DNA of 64,000 bases from an uncultured Psychrobacter sp. (lineage in GTDB: Bacteria; Pseudomonadota; Gammaproteobacteria; Pseudomonadales; Moraxellaceae). Location of the stretch: the NCBI RefSeq assembly GCF_947500265.1, contig NZ_CANMRN010000004.1:272977-336976 (forward strand), written 5' to 3'. Below the pieces are notes generated by a model. The model made no database searches, was not told the origin of the DNA, and saw only the letters and a list, made by a program, of their open reading frames with translations. Of the stretch, positions 55,939 to 64,000 are shown in pieces (the first letter of the stretch is position 1; each line of letters opens with the position of its first letter). The position numbers and the translations under genes are program-made.

Positions 55939-55973
55939 AGAGGTCATATAATGTTTATGTGGCCTCTTTTTTT
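55939..55973 (+). terminator. Terminator of the csbD-type gene
   Basis: AGAGGTCATATAA pairs with TTATGTGGCCTCT (13 bp, three G-T pairs) around a 3-nt loop, followed by six or more T. Confidence 0.87.
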
Positions 55974-56032
55974 ATAAGAAAAATCATAAAAATACGGAGT
56001 TACTCTTATTCTAATCATGAAAGGAGGGCGTT

Positions 56033-56503
56033 ATGTCAGATAGTTGTGTCAAATTATTGGCGGATAAGAATTTAACGATCGTTTTTATTGAAAGTGCAAC
56101 CGCTGGCTACCTTGCCCATCGTTTTTCTTTCAGTCCTTATTCAGGCGATGTACTGATGGGAGGATTGGTATGTTATGACGCGGTGATTAAGAAGAATGTG
56201 TTAAACATATCGAGTCAGCTGATTGACAAATATACGCCCGAATCCTTGGAAGTGACCCAAGAGCTCGTCAAACAGTCTCCAGAAAAGTTCGAGGCAGATT
56301 TACACGTGGCATGTACTGGGCTATTAAAGCCTGGAGGCTCTGAAACTGAAGAGAAGCCAGTTGGGACGTTTTTTTATTGTATTGGCTATAAGGATGAGGT
56401 GTATAGTTTTCGCAGCTTATGTAATGGGCCATCCCAGCAAAAATTACGGAGTATCTATAGTCTGGTTTGTAAAGGTATTATCGATGTAGTGAGCAAGCAT
56501 TGA
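56033..56503 (+). CDS. CinA C-terminal domain protein (PncC-like)
   Basis: A 156-residue stand-alone CinA C-terminal domain, the family of nicotinamide-nucleotide amidase PncC. Marks are the ESATAGYLAHRF stretch (residues 20-31; ESCTGG in classical members), GGLVCYDAVIKKNVLNI and ACTGLLKPGG. It departs from the consensus in the first motif (Ala and Tyr in place of the usual Gly-Gly), so activity on NMN is uncertain. GGAGGG lies just before the ATG. Confidence 0.8.
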   Translation: MSDSCVKLLADKNLTIVFIESATAGYLAHRFSFSPYSGDVLMGGLVCYDAVIKKNVLNISSQLIDKYTPESLEVTQELVKQSPEKFEADLHVACTGLLKPGGSETEEKPVGTFFYCIGYKDEVYSFRSLCNGPSQQKLRSIYSLVCKGIIDVVSKH

Positions 56504-56506
56504 CAA

Positions 56507-57190
56507 TTAGTTCGCAATCTTATTATTGAGGGCTTTTGCCCAGCCCACAGTATTATGATGACAACGTTCGCAGATTTTGTTTAGATCTGAGATATATTCG
56601 ACTTGACCGCAATGCATACAAGCATAGGGATGCCCCTGTTTTATAAATTGGGCTGGCTGAAACTCTTTAGGGAAAATGGGTAAGCCGTATTGAGTCTCAT
56701 CATCTGGAAACAATAATACGCTAAATTCCCCGTCGGTTTCTAATAGTCCCATATGTACTTGACCTAAATGACGGACGCCTTGTTTACGCATTTCAGTAAA
56801 AAACTCATCATGAGACATCCTGCCTTTTTCGATATCTTCTAACACAAGCAATCCGTTTTCGACAATGTAAGTAGGCTTGCCCTCTAGTAATAGCTCAAAT
56901 GCTTTATGTTTGGAGGCAAACCAAGTACATAGTCTATAAAGTAAAAGCACGATACTCATGATAAGTGCGGCTTGGATCAGCGGTAAGTCTTCAGTGAACA
57001 TAGGGTCACCAGCGATAGAGCCGAGTGATAAGATAATAGTTAGCTCAAAAATAGTCAGTTGCCGAACACCGCGCTTACCCGTCAACCGCAGTAATAAAAT
57101 CACCAGACCGAACATGATAACAGTACGTATGACTATTTCTGCGGCAAAGGACCATGTCGTATCGTAAATAAAGATACTGAACCAGTTCAT
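56507..57190 (-). CDS. DUF421 membrane protein with C-terminal zinc ribbon
   Basis: A 227-residue protein of the DUF421 (YetF-like) family. Three membrane segments (about 15-35, 48-62, 70-90) precede a soluble DUF421 domain, whose LTGKRGVRQLTIFELTIILSLG (in part) start is typical. An unusual C-terminal extension has four Cys, C191-C194 and C207-C210 (CMHCG, CERCHH), spaced as a zinc ribbon. Function of the family is unclear. It converges on the CinA-domain gene, with 3 bp between the stops. Confidence 0.85.
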   Translation of the reverse strand: MNWFSIFIYDTTWSFAAEIVIRTVIMFGLVILLLRLTGKRGVRQLTIFELTIILSLGSIAGDPMFTEDLPLIQAALIMSIVLLLYRLCTWFASKHKAFELLLEGKPTYIVENGLLVLEDIEKGRMSHDEFFTEMRKQGVRHLGQVHMGLLETDGEFSVLLFPDDETQYGLPIFPKEFQPAQFIKQGHPYACMHCGQVEYISDLNKICERCHHNTVGWAKALNNKIAN

Positions 57191-57528
57191 CTTATTCTCC
57201 TATTATTATTTTTTAACCGCTTATATTTATAGTAGTCGTAATTTTATAGCACTGCAGATTAGGTTGGATAAAAGAAATTTCATAAATACTCATAGTTTTG
57301 ATAAGTTGCAAAAATATAAGTTATTAAATATATATTACTAATAATAAATATATAGAATAATTATGATGTAGTTATATAAATCATCATTGGTTACTAATAT
57401 TTGTTTTTATAATTAAAAATAATATGTAATTATTATAGATAAGAAGGAAAATTAATAGTAATATTTTAATAGAGTATTTAAATTAATGTCGTATATAATG
57501 ATATTGGGGCTGGTCTAAGGTTATAGTG
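57191..57528. other. 338-bp extremely AT-rich gap
   Basis: No gene or terminator is visible. It separates two divergent genes and should hold their promoters; a TATAAT-like stretch is found near 57493, but the AT content makes this weak. Confidence 0.45.
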
Positions 57529-57963
57529 ATGAACACACTCGATTCAAACATAGAAAACTTGTGTATTTTTTTACTTTTAAGTGTTTGCATCTTAATGTTG
57601 TTAGCGCCATTATTTTCATGGAAATACCAACCTTCTAAGTCACTGACTAAAAGATTATTAATAGCACTCTTTCTTATTCCATTTTTTTTATATTTTTTAT
57701 TTGATATGTTTCATACAAATGATATTCAAAAAAATAATATTTTGCTCTTAAACTTTGACAAGTCTACGGAGAGTATCTTGCTTAGCGATAGTGACAATAC
57801 AGAAATATCGAATGAGTATGCATTTGCCTCTGATCTCATACATGACGAGAATAGTAGCAAGAGAAAGATAATAGAAGAGAGAAGCAACAGTAATACCTAT
57901 AGTGCAATACCTGTTACAGAAAGTGTAGATAAGCCTGATGAAAGTGAAAGAGATGTTTTTTAA
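57529..57963 (+). CDS. Small membrane protein with acidic tail, unknown function
   Basis: A 144-residue protein with two hydrophobic segments (about 11-30 and 42-60) and a hydrophilic tail of about 80 residues rich in Asp, Glu, Ser and Asn. I chose ATG 57529, nine bases after AAGG; GTG 57526 directly before it is also possible. It lies alone between an AT-rich gap and a convergent glycosyltransferase gene. No family recognised; codon use is AT-rich, perhaps a recent arrival. Confidence 0.6.
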   Translation: MNTLDSNIENLCIFLLLSVCILMLLAPLFSWKYQPSKSLTKRLLIALFLIPFFLYFLFDMFHTNDIQKNNILLLNFDKSTESILLSDSDNTEISNEYAFASDLIHDENSSKRKIIEERSNSNTYSAIPVTESVDKPDESERDVF

Positions 57964-57997
57964 TTTCAGCTTTTAATAGCTTTGAACTATGATGGGT

Positions 57998-58675
57998 TTA
58001 ATATGACCAGCTGACTTTTTCAAGGTTTGCTAAAAATGCACCAAAACCTTCTTTTGCTCGAGCTTGCAATCGACTACTGGTCAGTACACGGACGCGATTG
58101 CTCCAAGTAATCGCATAGCAATGTGCTTCGAACTTATTAACTAGATCTACATCTTCATGACAAGTCAAAGGTGCAAAGCCGCCAGTGGCTAAATAAGCGT
58201 CACTACTAAAACTCAAATTTGCCCCATGAATATGTCGATGCCCCATCTTGTCTTGATAATGCGCAGTATAAGCTTGTTGTGTTTGTGATGACAAATGCCC
58301 CCAGTTATTGATAGACACTACGCCGCAAATCATATCGGCCCTCTGCTGGTCAAGATGTTCCATTTGCTGCACTAACCAATCCATAGGCACTGTTGAGTCA
58401 GCATCGGTACAGGCAAGCCATGTTGCCCCATGAGCAATTGCATAGCGGATGCCCATATCCCTGACTTGTCCCACGCACTGATAATAACAGCATAAGTAGT
58501 CGACCCCTGCCGCTTGGACAATTCTCAATGTGTCATCAGTACAGCTATCTAGTACCACCAGTACAGAAGCAGTGAAAGTTGAAGGTAACTGATCGATTGC
58601 AATCTGTACAGACGCCAGGCACTGGGCGATAGTCTCTGCTTCATTATGAGCAGGAATTACAATACTAATTTTCAT
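57998..58675 (-). CDS. Family 2 glycosyltransferase
   Basis: A 225-residue soluble GT-A fold glycosyltransferase. The N-terminal nucleotide-sugar site reads SIVIPAHNEAETIAQCLASV. The metal-binding acidic motif is TDADSTVP (about residue 92), and a late TCHEDVDLVNKF holds the probable catalytic Asp. No membrane segments. It is the last gene of the minus-strand operon that starts with otsB, 44 bp after the methyltransferase gene. Donor and acceptor are unknown. Confidence 0.88.
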   Translation of the reverse strand: MKISIVIPAHNEAETIAQCLASVQIAIDQLPSTFTASVLVVLDSCTDDTLRIVQAAGVDYLCCYYQCVGQVRDMGIRYAIAHGATWLACTDADSTVPMDWLVQQMEHLDQQRADMICGVVSINNWGHLSSQTQQAYTAHYQDKMGHRHIHGANLSFSSDAYLATGGFAPLTCHEDVDLVNKFEAHCYAITWSNRVRVLTSSRLQARAKEGFGAFLANLEKVSWSY

Positions 58676-58719
58676 AATATCTACTAATCCCGATATAATT
58701 TACGATTCTTTTTGGTTTT

Positions 58720-59445
58720 CTATATTAAGTTTTCTTGCATAGCAACTGACGTGGAAGAACGTTGCCAGATATCTAGTAAAAAATCGCTATCTATCATTTG
58801 GCTCTGGTGGTTAAATGAGTGCTGGTTTTCGTTGTCGTTAATAAAGGCCTGATGTAAACGCCGATGTACGCTTTCACCTGTCATTGCAAAACCATCTATA
58901 GCATAGCGCCAGTGGCAGCAAAGCAGAGTACCATTTAGGGCAAGATTGTGTAGTGCCCAGTTGATGACTACATCAATATCACTGGATGACAAATAGTATA
59001 AAATCTCACTAATAACGATTAAATCAAAGGGCGGTTGATTGATCAAAGTATTTTCTGGTAGAGGTTTTCTCTGTTCCAATAACTCTTTTAAAGAAAATAG
59101 TTTATCGGGAATAATACCTTGTATGACTCTAGCATGAGGTAGTACTGCTAAACGCTCTTTAGCAAGTTTCACTGCTTGATGGTTGCCATCGATACTGATT
59201 AAATCCTGACAACGATGAGCCAATAACTCGCTTAGTACGCCATTACCGCAGCCTAATTCAATCGCACGTTCATAATGTGGTTGGGGTAGTAGAGCCAAGC
59301 AAGTATTACGTTTTCGCTCTTCATACCAACGAGTTTGATATTGCCATGGGTCGGTATTGTCATTATATAATTCGTCAAAATATGAATCCGAATAGGCGCT
59401 GTACTGACTAGAATTAGCCAAGCTGTCTTTAGAGGTATGGTTCAT
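58720..59445 (-). CDS. NodS-like SAM-dependent methyltransferase
   Basis: A 241-residue class I methyltransferase. The SAM motif is AIELGCGNGVLSELLAH (about residues 62-78), motif II ends in ISIDGN, and PFDLIVISEILYYL (about 135-148) is the post-motif. The N-terminal YFDELYNDNTDPWQYQTRWYE is typical of NodS-like enzymes, which N-methylate amino sugars. It overlaps the PIG-L gene by 17 bp. N-deacetylation followed by N-methylation, as in Nod factor synthesis, would fit the pair; this is inference. Confidence 0.87.
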   Translation of the reverse strand: MNHTSKDSLANSSQYSAYSDSYFDELYNDNTDPWQYQTRWYEERKRNTCLALLPQPHYERAIELGCGNGVLSELLAHRCQDLISIDGNHQAVKLAKERLAVLPHARVIQGIIPDKLFSLKELLEQRKPLPENTLINQPPFDLIVISEILYYLSSSDIDVVINWALHNLALNGTLLCCHWRYAIDGFAMTGESVHRRLHQAFINDNENQHSFNHQSQMIDSDFLLDIWQRSSTSVAMQENLI

Positions 59446-60289
59446 ATATGTAAACCTCCCAAGGTTGGCTAATTCGAGTAATCGTTTGCTTAGTTAGAGT
59501 AGGCGAGTTGCCTGTACTTACATCTTCAGTGATTTGGCTTTTAAAGCAGTGGATAGCTTTGATTTTTTTCTCTAATTGCTCAGGCGTTAAGTCCACTCTC
59601 ACAGTATGTTGCCAAGGGATTCGACTGTCATCAGGTTTTGCCCAATGCCACGCCCAGATCAGTACTTGATAACAGAGCAGGTGGTGGTGCTTGGCAAATG
59701 AGGTGACCACTTGCCCTGTAGCTTCATGGTCAGGATGCCCATCATGTGTGAAAGTCGTGACTAAAATGTCATCAGGTTGGAGGATGGTCGCTAATTTCTG
59801 ATAAAAGAGAGTTTGTTGCGCGAATACATCGCCATCTGTTAAGTCTAAAGCAAGTGTCGTAACCTGGTGGTTCACGCTCAATGCTTTTAGAGCTTCAACA
59901 CTTTCTTTTGGACGGAGGGTGTTAAGCTGTTCTGGAGAGTAAATCTTCGAGTCTGGATGACTTTGGGTACCATTAGTTACGTGGATGAGGACTATGGGAT
60001 TGCCGTTATCTGCTAGTTGCTGCAATAATCCGCCACAGCCTAATATCTCATCATCAGGATGCGGTGCAAAGATACAGACGCGTTGATGGGAGTTGAAGCT
60101 TGTCTGAATATTTAATTGAGGCAGTTTTTGTAATCCTGCCCAGTTTTGCCATGTGTCTGAGCTAGTACCAGCACCTTCAATAATACGGTCTCCTACGATT
60201 GGATGGGGATATCGAAGCAGGGTAGTAGACTTAGCGTTATTATCTTTGAAGATAAGCTGTATGTTCTTATTTAATTCTATAGTTGCCAT
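59429..60289 (-). CDS. PIG-L family deacetylase
   Basis: A 286-residue LmbE/PIG-L-fold zinc hydrolase. The metal motif AHPDDE-like sequence reads FAPHPDDEILGCGGLL (about residues 73-88). The second His motif is THDGHPDHEATG (about 180-191). Such enzymes remove acetyl groups from GlcNAc-containing substrates, mycothiol or bacillithiol precursors. It overlaps both neighbours (13 and 17 bp), indicating tight coupling in the operon. The substrate is unknown. Confidence 0.9.
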   Translation of the reverse strand: MATIELNKNIQLIFKDNNAKSTTLLRYPHPIVGDRIIEGAGTSSDTWQNWAGLQKLPQLNIQTSFNSHQRVCIFAPHPDDEILGCGGLLQQLADNGNPIVLIHVTNGTQSHPDSKIYSPEQLNTLRPKESVEALKALSVNHQVTTLALDLTDGDVFAQQTLFYQKLATILQPDDILVTTFTHDGHPDHEATGQVVTSFAKHHHLLCYQVLIWAWHWAKPDDSRIPWQHTVRVDLTPEQLEKKIKAIHCFKSQITEDVSTGNSPTLTKQTITRISQPWEVYIYEPYL

Positions 60290-61362
60290 ACGTTTGCCTG
60301 TCTATGAGTCGAATTACTGTGTAAAAGATTGTTCAATTCACCAATTTTCTGTAAGTCAAAAGCACCATGACTTTGGCGAATAAACACAGGAAGATCTGCT
60401 GATAATTGTGCAAAATGAGCATTATGGCAAAATGGTGCGGCTCCTAATGCTTGACCCACTACCTCTACTGTGTAGCGCGCGACTGTTTCAATCTGAGCTC
60501 TCAATTGACGTATAGTAAGCTCATGGCAAAGCGATGGCTCTGTGTCTATTAGATTGGCGACGTAATAAAGATATTGTTGAGTAACTGCTAATGTAGTGCC
60601 AACTTTACCTAAATACATGGCCTTGTAGTCATTCGGTTTTTGCTGATAAGCAGTGGTCAAATAGCTTGCTAGGTAAGCTGCTGCGCCATACCAACACGCA
60701 GCAACCCCTGCAGCCCCGTGCCAAAACCCCGCACGATCTAGATAGGCATTCTCTTTTCCAACCAAACTCGCTGATACGCCACAAAACTTCACAGTAGCTG
60801 TATCTGTGGCTTGCATTCCTACTGCCTGCCATTCACTATTGTTAATTTCAATACCTGCCTGATGCATGTCTATAATCATTAGTTGTGATTGATTATTGCT
60901 ATTGCGATAAGTAACAAGGGCGTAATCTACCATGCCAGCTCCTGAACACCATGCTTTGTGACCAATGGCCTTTCCTTGCTCATAACGTAGGGGGTCGGGA
61001 TGGCCTTCTGCTGCCCAAACGGCCCATAAACCTTTGGCTACCTTACCATACCCAATTTCATTCAAAATACTTAAAGCGTCTAAATGCGACTCAAACCATT
61101 TAGCAATCGTTAAATCAATACTTGCAACATACGCCAAAACTTGCCAACGTATTAAAGTGTTTGAAAGTCTACTATGCTCAGTCATACCGCTTGCTGGATG
61201 AGGGATATCTTCGCTATAAGACACTAATATATTTAAAATTTTACGGCGTAATGCAGCGGTCAGATTAAGCGTACTCATTGCTTGATTGTCAGTAACTATT
61301 ATTTTATTGACAGCGACTTTAATATCTTTTAATAAATCGTTTTTTGTATTTATCGATCGCAT
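60277..61362 (-). CDS. Acyl-CoA dehydrogenase-like protein
   Basis: A 361-residue protein of the acyl-CoA dehydrogenase fold. Visible parts include an N-terminal helical domain (IRWQVLAYVASIDLTIAKWFESHLDAL in part), GYGKVAKGLWAVWAAEG, the substrate-binding beta part WQAVGMQATDTATVKF, and a C-terminal helical bundle. The usual catalytic Glu and the C-terminal GG motif are not evident, so true dehydrogenase activity is uncertain. It starts 14 bp after otsA and overlaps the PIG-L gene by 13 bp. Confidence 0.82.
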   Translation of the reverse strand: MRSINTKNDLLKDIKVAVNKIIVTDNQAMSTLNLTAALRRKILNILVSYSEDIPHPASGMTEHSRLSNTLIRWQVLAYVASIDLTIAKWFESHLDALSILNEIGYGKVAKGLWAVWAAEGHPDPLRYEQGKAIGHKAWCSGAGMVDYALVTYRNSNNQSQLMIIDMHQAGIEINNSEWQAVGMQATDTATVKFCGVSASLVGKENAYLDRAGFWHGAAGVAACWYGAAAYLASYLTTAYQQKPNDYKAMYLGKVGTTLAVTQQYLYYVANLIDTEPSLCHELTIRQLRAQIETVARYTVEVVGQALGAAPFCHNAHFAQLSADLPVFIRQSHGAFDLQKIGELNNLLHSNSTHRQANVWQL

Positions 61363-61375
61363 GAGAGTCTCCTAG

Positions 61376-62944
61376 TTATCCTTGTGAGTCAGACATTTGA
61401 ATATTGGCGGGCTCCATGCTACTTATTTGACTGCTGCTTTCGTTGTATAAATCATCCAAAAAACTCTGCTGCCAAATATGCAAATTGTCTTTCTGTAGTC
61501 CTTGCAATAATGACCGATAACGAGACTGACGCTCTTCCAACGGCATCGTTAAGGCCGTTTTTAAGCCCTCTATCATGCTTCGCGGCTGATGGGGATTTAT
61601 GATGACCGCAGCCTTCATTTGTTCAGCGGCTCCAGCATAACGGGAGAGCAATAACACACCAGGGTTATCAGGGTTTTGGGCAGCAATATACTCTTTGGCT
61701 ACTAGATTCATACCGTCTTTGAGCGAGTTCACCCAACCGACGTCACTTTGCCAAAACATCGTCATCAATTTCCCATGGCTCAATGCGGTTTCGCTATAGT
61801 TAATGGCTTGCCAAGCGCTATCATCAGACAGATAGTGCTGATTGATGTCATAAACCTCCTTTTTGACCTCATCGTAGAGACTTTGATACGTCGGCAAATC
61901 TAAACGACTAGGGCAGGCAACTTGTAATAGCTGCAGGTGGCTTTGATACGATGGGTTTTGCGCCAAAAAATCACGATATGCTGCAAAGCGTCTTAACAGT
62001 CCTTTTGAATAATCAATCCTATCGACTGCGATAATCTGTTGGAATGTATGCTCTCTATTTTGATTAGAGTTTGTAGAACCCAACGAGAACTCTAAAGGTA
62101 AGTGGCTAACTTGCTCCTGAATTTGTGTCACATTAACGCCTATTGGATAAGCATCAACCACTAAAGTATGCTGAGGTTTTAGCGCTAAATCGAGCGTCAT
62201 TTTTGCTCTAGCAGAGGTATAGGGCTGAGCAAAGTTTCGCTTCATGTCTAACACATTTATCGGTGCGCTTGCTACAAGCTGGTCGTGTATAAAATGGTCT
62301 TTTAAGTAATACTGCAAGACATTCAAGCAATGAGTCCTGTCTTGCTGAGTCTGCGTACCCAACAAATCATAATGGGCCAAATGATGAATAACCTCAGAAC
62401 TTTGTGAAAGCGATTGCCAAAAACGTAATGAGGCAAATGGAATATGTAAGAAAAATCCGATACGATTGGTGATACCTAGCTGTCTACAATGATATGCCAC
62501 GCTTAAAAAGTGATAATCATGCACCCAAATCACATCGTCAGGCTCAATGATTTTCTTTAATTGTTTGGCAAAAAGCCGATTTACGTCTTGATAGCCTGCG
62601 TAATCTCGGGGTGATTGACTAATCAGATCGGTTCGTTCATGCAGTAACGGCCACAAAACATTGTTAGCGAAACCACAGTAAAATTGATTATATTGCTTAG
62701 TGCTAAGAGCTGTGGTCATATAAGTAATACAAGTGCCTTCACCTGTCAAACTGGCTGACTGGCTAGTAAATGAGGCAGTAGGACCGTTAGTATTATCACG
62801 GCTCTCTACGACTTTGCCGTTCCAACCCATCCACACCACTGAGTTTCCTATCAAAACGTTTTGTAGCGCTACTGCCAGTCCGCCAGCCATCGGTTTGTTG
62901 TCGGGTACTTTAACCCGATTTGATAAAACAATTAAACGACTCAT
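61376..62944 (-). CDS. otsA: Trehalose-6-phosphate synthase
   Basis: A 522-residue GT20 enzyme joining UDP-glucose and glucose 6-phosphate to trehalose 6-phosphate. Marks are SRLIVLSNRVKVP at the start, KPMAGGLAVAL, VIWVHDYHFLSVAYHCR in part, IAVDRIDYSKGLLRRF, and the late KDGMNLVAKEY with NPGVLLLSRYAGAAEQ. It is slightly longer than E. coli OtsA, with extra residues near the middle and the C-terminus. It begins 21 bp after otsB. Trehalose protects against osmotic and cold stress. Confidence 0.94.
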   Translation of the reverse strand: MSRLIVLSNRVKVPDNKPMAGGLAVALQNVLIGNSVVWMGWNGKVVESRDNTNGPTASFTSQSASLTGEGTCITYMTTALSTKQYNQFYCGFANNVLWPLLHERTDLISQSPRDYAGYQDVNRLFAKQLKKIIEPDDVIWVHDYHFLSVAYHCRQLGITNRIGFFLHIPFASLRFWQSLSQSSEVIHHLAHYDLLGTQTQQDRTHCLNVLQYYLKDHFIHDQLVASAPINVLDMKRNFAQPYTSARAKMTLDLALKPQHTLVVDAYPIGVNVTQIQEQVSHLPLEFSLGSTNSNQNREHTFQQIIAVDRIDYSKGLLRRFAAYRDFLAQNPSYQSHLQLLQVACPSRLDLPTYQSLYDEVKKEVYDINQHYLSDDSAWQAINYSETALSHGKLMTMFWQSDVGWVNSLKDGMNLVAKEYIAAQNPDNPGVLLLSRYAGAAEQMKAAVIINPHQPRSMIEGLKTALTMPLEERQSRYRSLLQGLQKDNLHIWQQSFLDDLYNESSSQISSMEPANIQMSDSQG

Positions 62945-62965
62945 AGTATTGACCTTAACTTTTCC

Positions 62966-63859
62966 TTAATAGTGAGAATTGACTTTTATTACTCCAGATG
63001 GTGACCTATCACGTGTTTGGCAAAAAATTAGCAGATTTTTAAGTAAATCTGTTACTTCCTTAATATCGTTGACATAATAATGGGCACAGGTTGGCTCCCT
63101 TCCTACTTTAATGCCTAGACCTTCTGGTGGTTGATCTAAGCCTTCGACTATCTTTTTTGAATCTTGTATGGCTCTGAAACCGGCTTCATCAGTAATATCA
63201 TCACCAATAAAAATTGCACAAGTATCATTGCTAGCTTTGTTCATTATTTTGCCTAGTAGGTATAGAATGGCAGTCCCTTTATTTACACCTTTTGGTACCG
63301 CTTCCCAAACATATTTGCCGGGTTTTAACACCCAATCAGGATAGGGATTTAATACTTCCTTCATCAGGCGATAAGCCTCATCAGCCAAAACGGGATTCTT
63401 TCTGAAGTGTAAAGCGACGGAATAAGGTTTACTTTCTACGAAGAAGTCGTCATAGACGGCACAAGAGTGGAGGATATCTTGTTTTATTTTATCTAGTTCT
63501 AAGGTATCAATAGAAAGCGTATTTACCTCCTTCAGGTCTTCGTCTTCGTCTTCGAATTTACCAAGACTATTATTTACTGCTATTTCTAGACCGTGAGTTG
63601 CTGCAATTGGTAACTCTATAGGTGCCAATAATTGTCTAGCTTCAACAAGACTGCGACCCGTTACAATAGCGACTACAAAGCCATATTTTTGTAGTTCCCG
63701 TAATATACTTAAAGTTGAATATGGTACGAAACTATCTTTAGGATTCAGGGTAAAATCTGAAAGCGTACCGTCTATATCCAAAAATAAATAGCAATTTTTC
63801 TGATGTTTCAAATAATCTGCTAGTAAATTCGGCTGCATATATATAGGGTGTTTTTTCAT
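62966..63859 (-). CDS. otsB: Trehalose-6-phosphate phosphatase
   Basis: A 297-residue HAD-family phosphatase that releases trehalose from trehalose 6-phosphate. The nucleophile motif is FLDIDGTLSDF (Asp about residue 28). Motif II is VAIVTGRSL, and the last motif is CAIFIGDDITDEAGF. The cap-domain PKGVNKGTAI stretch is typical. It is the first gene of a six-gene operon (otsB, otsA, then four glycan-type enzymes). The promoter must lie at 63860-63950. Confidence 0.94.
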   Translation of the reverse strand: MKKHPIYMQPNLLADYLKHQKNCYLFLDIDGTLSDFTLNPKDSFVPYSTLSILRELQKYGFVVAIVTGRSLVEARQLLAPIELPIAATHGLEIAVNNSLGKFEDEDEDLKEVNTLSIDTLELDKIKQDILHSCAVYDDFFVESKPYSVALHFRKNPVLADEAYRLMKEVLNPYPDWVLKPGKYVWEAVPKGVNKGTAILYLLGKIMNKASNDTCAIFIGDDITDEAGFRAIQDSKKIVEGLDQPPEGLGIKVGREPTCAHYYVNDIKEVTDLLKNLLIFCQTRDRSPSGVIKVNSHY

Positions 63860-63988
63860 AGTAAAAATAGTTCCTGAAGCAATAATTTCTTATATAGCTT
63901 TTAGCTTATATATTCCAGATACTTATATAGTCAGTCCAAAATAGAAAAGGTACAATGCTTTTAAACCAAGCAAAGAGAAATATAAAAG

Positions 63989-64000
63989 ATGACCTACTCA
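63989..64000 (+). CDS. Possible start of a gene leaving the window
   Basis: ATG at 63989 is preceded by AAAGAGAAAT, and TACAAT near 63951 could be a -10 element. Only four codons (MTYS) are visible, so this is tentative. Confidence 0.25.

Overview
The window looks like a chromosomal segment of a Psychrobacter-like member of the Moraxellaceae (Gammaproteobacteria). This is inferred from moderate-to-low GC, the style of the proteins (BetT-type carnitine/choline transporter, YgjP-like peptidase, AidB-type dehydrogenase, EptA with DgkA) and AT-rich intergenic DNA; no rRNA or intact tRNA confirms it. Coding density is high, both strands are used, and almost every gene has a recognisable family.

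Region by region. 0-8.6 kb: 3' end of a BCCT osmolyte transporter, a YgjP-like metallopeptidase, a TPR protein, a flavin oxidoreductase, an EamA exporter, a KtrB/KtrA potassium uptake pair, a DUF3124 lipoprotein and a PaaI-type thioesterase. 8.6-13.2 kb (minus strand): a probable periplasmic amine dehydrogenase unit, with a Tat-exported FAD amine oxidase between a one-heme and a three-heme cytochrome c, led by a YceI protein. 13.4-19.1 kb (minus strand): a lipid A modification unit, eptA - response regulator - sensor kinase - dgkA - PAP2 phosphatase. PmrA-like boxes of identical geometry stand before eptA and dgkA. 19.2-26 kb: a Crp-type regulator divergent from a class II aldolase/MEST-like hydrolase pair, a Sel1 protein built of nearly identical 108-bp repeats, TruC, a pirin and a parvulin.

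26.3-35.7 kb: a complete pyrimidine (uracil) degradation island, rutR divergent from rutA-B-C-F-G-mmsA-ribB-rutD-E. The added mmsA gives malonic semialdehyde an oxidative route and ribB supports flavin supply. The control region holds a sigma-54 promoter (GG-N10-GC), a RutR-like operator and 20-bp phased repeats containing NtrC-like half-sites. 36-40.3 kb: an Lrp-type regulator, ornithine cyclodeaminase, arginase and a YjiH-type membrane protein, i.e. arginine to ornithine to proline. 40.4-41.4 kb: a ParD-like antitoxin gene overlapping a methionine aminopeptidase gene, behind a palindromic operator.

41.7-55.3 kb is the most mosaic part. Remnants of the 3' end of a tRNA-Val(GAC) gene plus its terminator occur as direct repeats at 41.7 and 53.3 kb. 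Between them lie a three-gene operon of secreted proteins of unknown role, an AidB-type acyl-CoA dehydrogenase divergent from a PaaX-type regulator, a cadR/cadA metal efflux pair and an MgtC-family gene. Just outside are a broken Fic gene and a second, internally deleted MgtC copy. 55.5-64 kb: CsbD, a CinA-domain protein, a DUF421 protein, a small membrane protein, and a six-gene minus-strand operon. That operon joins trehalose synthesis (otsB-otsA) to an acyl-CoA dehydrogenase, a PIG-L deacetylase, a methyltransferase and a glycosyltransferase. No CRISPR array, integrase or intact insertion sequence was seen.
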